A stretch of DNA of 26,688 nucleotides from JANSWO01 sp964351875 (lineage in GTDB: Bacteria > Pseudomonadota > Gammaproteobacteria > Pseudomonadales > Azotimanducaceae): contig CAYGQC010000037.1 in NCBI GenBank assembly GCA_964351875.1, positions 1 through 26,688 of the forward strand, written 5' to 3'. Position 1 is the first letter of the stretch, and each line of letters begins with the position of its first letter. Made by a program: the position numbers and the translations under genes. The notes beneath the pieces were generated by a model. That model searched no databases. It was not told the origin of the DNA and saw nothing but the letters and a program-made list of their open reading frames with translations. Below, in pieces: positions 7,398-15,081 of this stretch.

Positions 7398-8236
7398 GGA
7401 GCTGACTCGATAGATTGGGCGTTCGAGGGATCGTCGACACCGTCGCCAGTCAGCGATACCAGCGTTGGCTCTTCGGGGAGCGAACCAGAACCTGTGATAG
7501 TCGACAATGCGGCATCGATGAGAGGCCATGCCGTGTCCAGCAGCAATGACTGGGCTTCCGCCGTGGGGTGGATGCCATCGCGCTGCATCAACGTGGGATC
7601 AAGGGCGACTCGTTCGAGAAAGAATGGCAAGAGCTTTGTCTCGGTCTCGGCTGCGACATCATGAAACGCCTGATGAAAAGCGTTGGTGTAGCGTGGGCCA
7701 TAGTTGGGCGGAATCTGCATGCCAAACAGGAGGGCCTGCGCGCCAGCCTTCTGGCTGAGCTCGACCATCTGCCGGAGATTGTCTTCGATTGTTGCGGATG
7801 GATAACCGCGCAGACCATCGTTGCCGCCGAGCTCGATCACCACGACGTCGATGCTGTCGGCCGCGAGAGCCGCCGGTAATCGGGCAAGGCCACCGCCCGT
7901 GGTCTCGCCGCTCACTGACGCGTTGATCACGCGAGATCCCGGATAGTTAGCGTGCAGGCGGTCAGCCAGCATAGCGACCCAACCGTCGCTTCGTTGAATG
8001 CCGTAGGCCGCGCTGATACTGTCGCCGAGCACCAATACGGTAGCGCCGGTCCTGAGTGACGCGTCGGGACCTGGCTTCCCTTTCGAATCCAGAGAGGGCT
8101 CTGCGATTGTCCCTTGAGCACTCGCGGCGGTTGCAAAGCCGGCGGCGCACAGGGCTGCCAGACATGTCAGAACGGCCGCGATCCGCCGGACTGAACGTGC
8201 AACAGGTGGCGGGCTCAGTAAGGGGTACTTCTGCAT
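7394..8236 (-). CDS. tesA: Secreted SGNH/GDSL esterase, TesA-like arylesterase/thioesterase
   Basis: Periplasmic SGNH hydrolase similar to TesA (acyl-CoA thioesterase I / protease I / lysophospholipase L1) and to Pseudomonas EstA-type arylesterases. A Sec signal lies at about residues 17-40, ending ATAASA. Catalytic blocks: LGDSISAAYG (70-79, nucleophile Ser73), VSGETTGGGLARL (108-120, Gly110), ELGGNDGLRG (135-144, Asn139) and DGIHPTAEAQ (220-229, Asp220 and His223). The product is 280 aa: an extra linker of about 20 residues follows the signal and an acidic tail of some 30 residues follows the catalytic core. The ATG at 8236 is preceded by AAGGGA. Position next to divergent ybbA-ybbP reproduces the E. 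coli tesA/ybbA/ybbP neighbourhood. A TetR gene overlaps its 3' end. Confidence 0.92.
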   Translation of the reverse strand: MQKYPLLSPPPVARSVRRIAAVLTCLAALCAAGFATAASAQGTIAEPSLDSKGKPGPDASLRTGATVLVLGDSISAAYGIQRSDGWVAMLADRLHANYPGSRVINASVSGETTGGGLARLPAALAADSIDVVVIELGGNDGLRGYPSATIEDNLRQMVELSQKAGAQALLFGMQIPPNYGPRYTNAFHQAFHDVAAETETKLLPFFLERVALDPTLMQRDGIHPTAEAQSLLLDTAWPLIDAALSTITGSGSLPEEPTLVSLTGDGVDDPSNAQSIESAP

Positions 8237-8327
8237 GGGTCCCTTGAGCTGGTGTCTCGATCGAATTTTCGGCGCTGGCGGCGGCATCAAAAGTAACTCA
8301 GTCAATCCAGACTTACGACAGTGACAG
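8237..8327. promoter_or_regulatory. Divergent tesA / ybbA intergenic region
   Basis: These 91 bases separate divergent tesA and ybbA and must contain both promoters. On the minus strand TTGACT occurs within it, but no TATAAT-like box stands 16-18 bases further on. No palindrome suited to a TetR dimer was evident by eye. Nothing else is recognised. Confidence 0.3.
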
Positions 8328-9077
8328 GTGAATGCACGCGTTATGAGAAAAAATAACGTTTCGACGGAGAAATTGGTTGGATCCGGTGGGGTGGTAGAAG
8401 CACCCGTCACGGAAGCCATTCTCTCTGCGCGCGGTATCGGCAAAACCGTTAGAACAGGTGATAGCGACCTCACCATCTTGGATGGCATCGATATCCAAAT
8501 CAAACGGGGCGCAGCACTCGCGATCGTCGGTGCTTCCGGCTCTGGCAAGACAACCTTACTCGGCATTCTCGCGGGTCTGGACTTGCCCAGTCGTGGCAGC
8601 GTGACGCTTGCCGGCTCGATCCTCACTGATTTGGACGAAGAACAGCGTGCGCTCGTGCGGGGCCGGGAAGTGGGCTTCGTATTCCAGAATTTCCAGCTGC
8701 TGGCATCGCTTTCTGCGCTGGAGAACGTGATGCTGCCAGCAGAGCTGCGCGGTGATACGGATGCGCGTGCTCAAGCGGAGGCCCTGCTTGCGCGAGTAGG
8801 GCTTGCCGAACGGACAACACACTATCCCCGCCAGCTCAGCGGTGGAGAACAACAACGCGTCGCCATTGCTCGCGCTTTCGCTTCCCAGCCCAGCATACTG
8901 TTCGCCGATGAACCCACTGGCAATCTGGACACGAAAACCGGTTCCAACGTGATCGATCTCCTCTTTGAGTTGAACGAAGAGTTCGGAACGACGCTGATTT
9001 TGGTTACTCACGATATGCGCCTGGCGGAACGCTGCGGCGAGCAACTCGTCCTGGACAGCGGGCGCCGCGTGTCGTGA
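8328..9077 (+). CDS. ybbA: ABC transporter ATP-binding protein YbbA
   Basis: ATPase of the LolD/MacB-like (type VII) ABC family, partner of the large permease that follows. Visible motifs: Walker A GASGSGKT (68-75), Q-loop VFQNFQLL (118-125), signature LSGGEQQRVAIARAF (170-184), Walker B ILFADEPTGNLD (190-201) and switch His at 228 in VTHDM. Residues 49-82 match the E. coli YbbA opening (LTILDGIDI, then GILAGLD). The start is not certain. The GTG at 8328 gives 249 aa; an ATG at 8343 and a GTG at 8391 are also in frame, and the last would give a length nearest E. coli (228 aa). No option has a strong Shine-Dalgarno. The gene overlaps the permease start as GTGA. Confidence 0.92.
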   Translation: MNARVMRKNNVSTEKLVGSGGVVEAPVTEAILSARGIGKTVRTGDSDLTILDGIDIQIKRGAALAIVGASGSGKTTLLGILAGLDLPSRGSVTLAGSILTDLDEEQRALVRGREVGFVFQNFQLLASLSALENVMLPAELRGDTDARAQAEALLARVGLAERTTHYPRQLSGGEQQRVAIARAFASQPSILFADEPTGNLDTKTGSNVIDLLFELNEEFGTTLILVTHDMRLAERCGEQLVLDSGRRVS

Positions 9078-11566
9078 AACCTGCCCTGGTTCTGCGAATG
9101 GCCTGGCGCGACTGGCGTGCGGGCGAGCTGAAGCTGATTCTGGCGGCGCTGCTGGTAGCGGTTGGCACCGTCACAGCTATTGCCTCCTTCGTCGACCGTC
9201 TTCAGCAGGCGCTGTTGTCGGAATCGTCGACGTTTCTGGCTGCCGACCGAGTCGTTCGAGGCTCGGATCCCATTCCCGACGCCTTTGCCATTCAAGCCGA
9301 AGCCGCCGGTTTGCAAACCGCCGGTGTCATCGCCTTTGCATCGATGGTGTTTTCACCAAACGATGACAGCACGCTCGTCAGCGTTAAGGCCGTGGGCGAG
9401 GGCTATCCCCTGCGCGGTGTTCTGCGCACCGCGAGTGAGCCCTTTGGTGATTCCCAGGTGGCAACGGGAATTCCGCAGCGCGGTGAGGTCTGGCTAGATT
9501 CCCGACTGTTCCCGTCGCTCGGGCTCGCGTTGGGGGACAGTGTGTGGGTCGGCGTTAAAGAGCTGCGCGTAACTCGGGTTGTAGCGCAGGAACCGGACCG
9601 CGGCGGCGGCATGTTCGAGCTGGGACCGCGCCTGCTGATGAACATCGATGACGTGCCCGCAACGGAAGTGGTGCAACCCGGTAGCCGAATCGGTTACCGC
9701 CTTCTTCTCGCGGGTGACGACGCTGCGCTGGAAGCGCTCAAACAGAGCCTTCCTCTGGATCCGGTTTTTGAATGGCAGAGCATTCGCGAGTCCAGCCCGT
9801 CAATCGGCGAGGCGCTGGCGCGAGCCGAGAGTTTCCTTCTGCTCGGCGGGTTGCTGGCTGTGTTGCTGGCGGGTGTTGCCGTTGCGCTTGCCGCTCGCCG
9901 TTACGCGCTGCGGCATTTCGATCACGTAGGGGTCATGAAAACACTTGGCGCAACGCCGAATGCCATCACGTCCGGCTTCGTCGGTATTCTGCTCAGCGTT
10001 GGCCTTACTGCCATCGCGATTGGCTTGTTGCTGGGCTTTGGGCTTCAGGAAGCTGTCTACCGGATGCTTCAGGAGATGCTGCGGGCTGAGCTGCCGCCAC
10101 CTGGTGCAAGCCCCTTCATTCTCGGCATCGTTACGGGCTTGATCTGTCTGCTCTCATTCGCTGTGCCGCCGTTCGTGCATCTTCGGCAAATTGCACCCAT
10201 GAGAGTGTTGCGTAAGGACGTGGCGGATGGGGGGCCTTCGCAGCTTGTTGCGTACGGCGCCGCGCTGGCCGGAGTGTTGGTGCTACTGATCTGGTACACG
10301 GGCGACTTGAAGCTGACCTTGTGGACGCTTCTCGGTGCGCTGTCATCGATGCTGCTGTTTGGTGGTTTTGCCGTGCTGCTGCTTCGAGGTAGTCGCAACC
10401 TCGGCATGCAGGCACGCAGCGGATGGCGATTGGGACTTGCTGGCCTGCAGCGTCGCTACAAGACCAATGTTGCGCAGATCATGATTTTCGGGCTGGCGAT
10501 CATGCTCCTGCTGATCCTCGTGCTGCTGCGGACCGCGCTACTTGAGGAGTGGCAGCAGCAGCTCCCGGACGACGCGCCGAACCACTTTGTACTGAACATC
10601 ACCCCTGACCAGGTGAGCCCGTTGGAAGCACTGCTTGCTGAACACGCGACCCGTCAGGGTGGGGTGTACCCGATGATGCGAGGGCGAGCCCTGTCGGTAA
10701 ACGGGACTGATGCCGCAGCCTGGGAGACCGAACATGGCGATCGTTCCGTCCCCGGTCCGGGAATCGACGATGAGCGCAACATCACGTGGAGTGACACGCC
10801 GCCGAACGACAACCGAATTCTTGACGGCGGCTGGTGGCCTGTGGGTGATGCCCGATCTCTGATTTCACTGGAGGATGAGTACGCGCGTCGGTCGGGTTTG
10901 TCTGTGGGCGACACCATTGTGTTTGACGTGGCCGGCCGATCGATCGAAACCGAAGTCATGAGTATTCGAACGGTCGACTGGGACAGCCTGCAGCCGAACT
11001 TCTATGTGATTTTCTCTCGTGCCGCTCTTAGTGATGTGCCATCGACGTTCATGACCAGCTTTCACCTGCCGAGCGATCGCAAATCGTTCCTCAACGATTT
11101 GCTACTCGAGTTTCCCACGCTCACCGTGATCGAAGTGGATGCGCTGATCGAACAGGTGAAGAGCATCATCGACCGCGTGACCCAGGCCATTGAGCTGGTG
11201 CTCGCCCTTGTGTTGGGCTCAGGCATCCTGGTGCTCGTTGCCAGTGTTCAAGCCTCAAGAGACGAGCGCGTCCGGGAACATGCGCTTCTGCGTGCGCTGG
11301 GGGCGACGCGTGCCCTGATCACGGTTTCGCTGGCCGTGGAGTTCGCCACTCTGGGCTTCTTTGCTGGTGTGGTCGCCGCTGTTGGGGCCGAGCTTACGGT
11401 CGCGGTGCTTCAATCCCAGGTATTTGGCCTGGGTTTCAGCTTCCATCCACTCGTCTGGTTGCTGGGTCCTGTTGCGGGTGCGTTGCTGATCGTTACCGTC
11501 GGCATGCTCGGAACTCTGGCTGTGGTGCGAACGCCTCCGGTTGTGGTGTTGCGCTCCCTCGACTGA
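9074..11566 (+). CDS. ybbP: YbbP-like ABC permease with two FtsX domains
   Basis: Membrane subunit of the YbbAP transporter, 830 aa (E. coli about 804). It starts with MAWRDWRAGELKL, the family N-terminus, followed by a first membrane helix (about 20-40) and a periplasmic MacB-like domain. Two FtsX domains follow: one at about 253-375 with AARRYALRHFDHVGVMKTLG and one at about 700-823 with ASRDERVREHALLRALGATR, separated by two further helices at about 389-436 and one near 465-490 and a second periplasmic domain. Proteins of this type (mechanotransmission family) couple ATP hydrolysis to work in the periplasm rather than to import; YbbAP has been linked to extracting hydrophobic compounds or lipids for hydrolysis by TesA, which fits the neighbouring tesA. 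The GTG start overlaps the ybbA stop. Confidence 0.92.
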   Translation: MKPALVLRMAWRDWRAGELKLILAALLVAVGTVTAIASFVDRLQQALLSESSTFLAADRVVRGSDPIPDAFAIQAEAAGLQTAGVIAFASMVFSPNDDSTLVSVKAVGEGYPLRGVLRTASEPFGDSQVATGIPQRGEVWLDSRLFPSLGLALGDSVWVGVKELRVTRVVAQEPDRGGGMFELGPRLLMNIDDVPATEVVQPGSRIGYRLLLAGDDAALEALKQSLPLDPVFEWQSIRESSPSIGEALARAESFLLLGGLLAVLLAGVAVALAARRYALRHFDHVGVMKTLGATPNAITSGFVGILLSVGLTAIAIGLLLGFGLQEAVYRMLQEMLRAELPPPGASPFILGIVTGLICLLSFAVPPFVHLRQIAPMRVLRKDVADGGPSQLVAYGAALAGVLVLLIWYTGDLKLTLWTLLGALSSMLLFGGFAVLLLRGSRNLGMQARSGWRLGLAGLQRRYKTNVAQIMIFGLAIMLLLILVLLRTALLEEWQQQLPDDAPNHFVLNITPDQVSPLEALLAEHATRQGGVYPMMRGRALSVNGTDAAAWETEHGDRSVPGPGIDDERNITWSDTPPNDNRILDGGWWPVGDARSLISLEDEYARRSGLSVGDTIVFDVAGRSIETEVMSIRTVDWDSLQPNFYVIFSRAALSDVPSTFMTSFHLPSDRKSFLNDLLLEFPTLTVIEVDALIEQVKSIIDRVTQAIELVLALVLGSGILVLVASVQASRDERVREHALLRALGATRALITVSLAVEFATLGFFAGVVAAVGAELTVAVLQSQVFGLGFSFHPLVWLLGPVAGALLIVTVGMLGTLAVVRTPPVVVLRSLD

Positions 11567-11851
11567 CCCCGGATTCCGTCGCGATTGGATCGACGGATCA
11601 CTGCGCTGGGAAACTGACGCTTTTTGCGTTCCTCGCGTCATTGAAACGTCGCGCATTCGCGGCCGCTCGACGGTGAGCGAAATCAATCGAAAAATCGTGA
11701 TCCGATGCATCCCGGGCCTGCGCAATTCCCAGGTGTTCGTCTAGCGTTAAGTCATGGACACGCTTTTTGCAGATCGTCATTCCTGCTGCTTGTGCGCCCG
11801 ACTGCGCGTTGCGCGCCGTGGTGTGCTTGAAGGTTCGGGGCTAGAGCGCCT
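11567..11851. other. Intergenic gap ybbP to EAL gene, with one hairpin
   Basis: This is a 285-base gap with no supported gene. Just after the ybbP stop, TCCGTCG (11575-11581) and CGACGGA (11591-11597) form a 7-bp stem with a 9-base loop, a possible transcript end without a T-run. The rest should hold the promoter of the GGDEF/EAL gene, but no good -35/-10 pair was found. A 60-codon frame on the minus strand (11598-11780) has its AGGA directly touching the ATG and no recognisable product. Confidence 0.35.
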
Positions 11852-14128
11852 GTGAAACTGGCCGCTCATCGCCTCTGGCTCCCAGATGCCTGGTATCGAC
11901 TGGGACCCTGGCTGACCTGGATTCCGCTGTTTCTGGTGCTCACGGCGTGGGTTGTCACGATGTCGGTGCTCGATGCGGGTCGCAGACACGATTCCACGTT
12001 AGGTGCGCTGGCGCTGTTGACCGAGAAGATGCCCGCTCCGGACACCAAAATGGTCAGTGCCGCTGACCGCGAACGCCTGTCTGAGTTTCTCGTTGGCTCG
12101 CGCTTCGTATTGCCGGTCGTCGCCGATCTGGAGCTGAGCGAAGCGCTCGATCTGGGCCGTAAGCTGGACGCACTCGAGGCGGCGATGGCGATGAGTTCCG
12201 TACCTCCTGAACTCCTGCGCTCGGCCATATCCGAGGTGTCGGTGGCACGGGTTGCCCTGCTCGCGGCAGCCCGACGGGACGCGCGCGAGACCCAGGATTT
12301 CATTCGCCAACTCCAGGCGACTCTGATTGTGCTCGGAGCGCTCGCGCTCGCGCTGATTGCGCTGCCCATATGGGTGCGGCGCTATCGCGAGCCTGCCGCG
12401 CAGTGGCGACAGTTGGATCACATGTTATTCGACACGGTCAGCGTACCGATAGCGCTTACCGATCTGAACGATCGGGTGATCGAAATGAACGAGCCGTTTC
12501 AGCGCTTGCTCAATCGCCAAGGCGAACCGGTTAGCGAGCTACTGTTGCCTTTGCATACCAGCGATGCGATCGCTATCTCTCTGCGTGAGTCGATGTACGC
12601 CGCGTTGGCGGACAAAGACGTCTGGCAGGGTGAGTTCTGGATGCGCCGGAGTGACGGCGAGGCGGTTTCCCATCGCATGACTCGCCGGCGTCTGTTTGGC
12701 CACACGGGCGATCCTGTCGGTTTCGTAACGATTGGCAACGAAGCACCGATTGATGACGACGAGCGCACGTTGATGATGTGGCAGGCCCATCACGATCCGC
12801 TGACCAAGCTGCCCAACCGCAACCTCTTCAACGAGCGTCTTCAGCAAGCGCTGCTGTCTGTTCGTGATGGACACATGGGCGCCGTGCTGTCGATTGATCT
12901 GGATCGATTTAAACTCGTGAACGATTCTGTGGGCCCTAGCCAGGGTGATCAGGTCCTCATGGAGGCGGGTATGCGGATCGCGCTATGCGCCCGGGAGGGC
13001 GACACGGTTGCCCGGCTCGGGGGTGATCAGTTTGCGTTAGTCATGCCGGCGATCAATGACTACGCCGAGGCGGAGAAAGTCGGGCGGGCAGTCATCAGCA
13101 GGGTCGCTGATCCGTTCATGCTGCCAGACATCGAAGTCGCGCTGACAGCCAGTGTCGGCATTGTACTTTTTCCGGACGACGCCAGTGAGCCGGGCACGGT
13201 GTTGCAGCGCGCAGACGCAGCGAAAGCCAGCGCACAGGATGCCGGTGGCAACGATGTGGCGTTTTTCGAATCTGCAATGAACAGCCGGGCGGCGGCTCGC
13301 CTGGAGCTTGAGAACGATCTGCGCAGAGCCGTTGCCGAACAGCAGTTTGAGTTGCATTACCAACCGCTGATCGACGTCCAGACGGGACTCACGGTCGGCG
13401 CGGAAGCCCTGCTGCGATGGCAGCACCCCGAGCGCGGCATGGTTTCGCCCGGAGAGTTTATCCCGGTTGCTGAGGAGAGCGGTCTCATACTGCCGCTCGG
13501 CTCCTGGGTGCTCGATGAAGCACAGCGACAATTGCATCAGTGGCGGGCGAAGGGTTGGTCGGGCTTCAAGCTCTCCCTCAATCTCAGCCCTCGCCAGTTG
13601 CATTCGCAATCGGATCTGGAGCATGTGCTTTCCCGGCTTCGGCACAACCTGGATGACGGTCTCACCATCGAGATCACGGAAAGCCTGCTGGTCCAGAATA
13701 GCGATCTCGTTAGGCGGTTTATTGACGAGGCGGGCAAACGCAACGTTCAGATTGCGCTGGACGACTTTGGCACCGGCTTCTCCTCGCTGAGCTACCTGTG
13801 CGATTTCAACTTTGACGTACTGAAGATTGACCGCGCATTCATCAACGGGATTGAAGGCTCTCCCAGATTGCTCGGACTGGTGGCGTCGATTGTCTCGATG
13901 GGTCGTATCCTCGGGATGCAGGTGGTTGCAGAGGGGGTGGAGACCGATACCCAACTGCGGCTGCTGAAGCAGGTCGGCTGCGATCTGCTGCAAGGCTTCC
14001 ATTTTTCCAAGCCTCTACCCGTTGGCGAGTTCGAGCGTTACTACGAGAAGCAGGGGCAGCACAATGAGCCACTGCATGAAAGCGATCCTGCCGATCCCAG
14101 TCCCGAAGTGTCTGCAGCGTCTGACTAG
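11852..14128 (+). CDS. Membrane PAS-GGDEF-EAL protein, likely c-di-GMP phosphodiesterase
   Basis: Inner-membrane c-di-GMP enzyme, 758 aa. Order: helix about 19-40, a periplasmic sensor loop of some 115 residues, helix about 156-174, PAS-like domain about 185-295, GGDEF about 310-472 and EAL about 485-735. The EAL domain keeps the residues needed for hydrolysis to pGpG: EALLRW (Glu518), NLSPRQ (Asn577), EITE (607-610), DDFGTGFSSL (Asp637/638), LKID (Lys658), AEGVE (Glu694/697) and QGFHFSKPL (Gln714). The GGDEF domain is altered: GGDQF at 390-394, GPSQGD instead of GHxxGD at 361-366, and Gln462/Gly466 where active enzymes have Lys and Arg. An RxxD motif like the c-di-GMP inhibitory site remains (Arg381, Asp384). 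It probably acts as a phosphodiesterase with a regulatory GGDEF domain. The start is a GTG with a weak ribosome site. Confidence 0.92.
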   Translation: MKLAAHRLWLPDAWYRLGPWLTWIPLFLVLTAWVVTMSVLDAGRRHDSTLGALALLTEKMPAPDTKMVSAADRERLSEFLVGSRFVLPVVADLELSEALDLGRKLDALEAAMAMSSVPPELLRSAISEVSVARVALLAAARRDARETQDFIRQLQATLIVLGALALALIALPIWVRRYREPAAQWRQLDHMLFDTVSVPIALTDLNDRVIEMNEPFQRLLNRQGEPVSELLLPLHTSDAIAISLRESMYAALADKDVWQGEFWMRRSDGEAVSHRMTRRRLFGHTGDPVGFVTIGNEAPIDDDERTLMMWQAHHDPLTKLPNRNLFNERLQQALLSVRDGHMGAVLSIDLDRFKLVNDSVGPSQGDQVLMEAGMRIALCAREGDTVARLGGDQFALVMPAINDYAEAEKVGRAVISRVADPFMLPDIEVALTASVGIVLFPDDASEPGTVLQRADAAKASAQDAGGNDVAFFESAMNSRAAARLELENDLRRAVAEQQFELHYQPLIDVQTGLTVGAEALLRWQHPERGMVSPGEFIPVAEESGLILPLGSWVLDEAQRQLHQWRAKGWSGFKLSLNLSPRQLHSQSDLEHVLSRLRHNLDDGLTIEITESLLVQNSDLVRRFIDEAGKRNVQIALDDFGTGFSSLSYLCDFNFDVLKIDRAFINGIEGSPRLLGLVASIVSMGRILGMQVVAEGVETDTQLRLLKQVGCDLLQGFHFSKPLPVGEFERYYEKQGQHNEPLHESDPADPSPEVSAASD

Positions 14129-14175
14129 GCTGCGCACGGATTCTCCAATGTTCGAGGCAGCGTGTCTCTTGCTCG

Positions 14176-14197
14176 ACTGCGGAGGGTAAGTCGCAGT
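14176..14197 (+). promoter_or_regulatory. Hairpin with Shine-Dalgarno-like loop before ttcA
   Basis: ACTGCG (14176-14181) and CGCAGT (14192-14197) enclose the ten-base loop GAGGGTAAGT, which contains the only Shine-Dalgarno-like purine run upstream of the ttcA ATG at 14210. TATACT at 14198-14203 also resembles a -10 box and would place a transcript start at or next to the ATG. The two readings exclude each other and neither is proven. Confidence 0.3.
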
Positions 14198-14209
14198 TAT
14201 ACTTGATCG

Positions 14210-15049
14210 ATGAGCGATCCCACCGACGAAGCCAACAAGCTGCAAAAGAAGCTGCGAGCACAGACTGCTCGAGCGGTCACCGACTACAACATGATCGACG
14301 ACGGCGATCGCGTGATGGTGTGCCTGTCGGGCGGTAAAGACTCCTATGCCATGCTCGACATGTTGATGAGTCTTGCTCGCAATGCGCCTATTCATTTCGA
14401 ACTTGTCGCCGTGAACCTCGATCAAAAGCAACCGGGGTTTCCGGAACATGTGCTGCCGGAGTATCTGGCGAATCTGGGCGTCGAGTATCACGTGATCGAG
14501 GAAGATACGTACTCGGTCGTGCAACGGCTGACTCCCGAGGGCAAGACCACGTGTCCGGTTTGCTCGCGAATGCGGCGCGGCATTCTGTACAGCTTTGCCC
14601 AGAAGATAGGCGCGACGCGCGTTGCGCTCGGCCACCACGCCGATGACGTTGTGGAGACCCTGTTTCTGAATATGTTCCATGGTGGCCGGCTGAAGGCAAT
14701 GCCACCGAAGCTGGTGAGTGACGATCGTCGCAACGTGCTGATTCGGCCACTGTTCTATTGCCGGGAGGCTCAGCTAGAACGTTGGGCTGCGATTCGCCAG
14801 TATCCGATCATTCCCTGCAACCTCTGCGGCAGCCAGGACAACCTGCAGCGGCAGGCCATCAAGGCCATGCTCAGACAGTGGGACAAAGAAACCCCTGGAC
14901 GGGTGGCGAACATTGCTCGAGCCATCAGCAACGTCTCTCCGTCGCACCTGTCTGACCCCGCGCTTTACGATTTTTCGGGTTTGAGCGCCGATAGCTCGCT
15001 GATCGCCGCGCTCAATCTCGCTGACGTCGTCCCGGGAGCCCTGCAGTAG
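14210..15049 (+). CDS. ttcA: tRNA 2-thiocytidine(32) synthetase TtcA
   Basis: ATP- and iron-sulfur-dependent tRNA thiolase that makes 2-thiocytidine at position 32 of several tRNAs. The PP-loop SGGKDS is at residues 40-45 after VMVCL. The [4Fe-4S] ligands are the pair in CPVC (115 and 118) and Cys203 in CNLCGSQDNLQRQ. GHHADDVVETLFLNMFHGG (141-159) and PLFYCRE are further family signatures. Length 279 aa is slightly shorter than E. coli (311 aa), mostly at the C-terminus. The ATG at 14210 opens MSDPTDEANKLQKKL, the normal N-terminus. It follows the EAL gene after 81 bases and faces the giant kinase gene with only 28 bases between the stop codons. Confidence 0.96.
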   Translation: MSDPTDEANKLQKKLRAQTARAVTDYNMIDDGDRVMVCLSGGKDSYAMLDMLMSLARNAPIHFELVAVNLDQKQPGFPEHVLPEYLANLGVEYHVIEEDTYSVVQRLTPEGKTTCPVCSRMRRGILYSFAQKIGATRVALGHHADDVVETLFLNMFHGGRLKAMPPKLVSDDRRNVLIRPLFYCREAQLERWAAIRQYPIIPCNLCGSQDNLQRQAIKAMLRQWDKETPGRVANIARAISNVSPSHLSDPALYDFSGLSADSSLIAALNLADVVPGALQ

Positions 15050-15052
15050 GAG

Positions 15053-15081
15053 CTGACGTCCAGGGAACCGGGGAGCGTCAG
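15053..15081. terminator. Weak hairpin between convergent ttcA and hybrid kinase
   Basis: CTGACG (15053-15058) and CGTCAG (15076-15081) form a 6-bp stem around a 17-base loop in the gap between two convergent stops, overlapping the kinase stop codon. There is no T-run; it is listed only as a possible transcription end. Confidence 0.22.

Noticed and set aside
8328..11566. LolCDE lipoprotein exporter as identity of the ATPase and permease
   Set aside because: The permease has two FtsX domains in one 830-residue chain and sits opposite tesA, which is the YbbA/YbbP pattern, not LolC/LolE.
11598..11780. 60-codon minus-strand frame in the gap after ybbP
   Set aside because: AGGA touches the ATG directly and the product matches nothing; not enough to call a gene.
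13037..14002. 321-codon open frame on the minus strand inside the EAL gene
   Set aside because: It lies wholly within the well-supported GGDEF/EAL gene on the other strand, has no recognisable motif, and reflects GC-biased codon use of the real gene.
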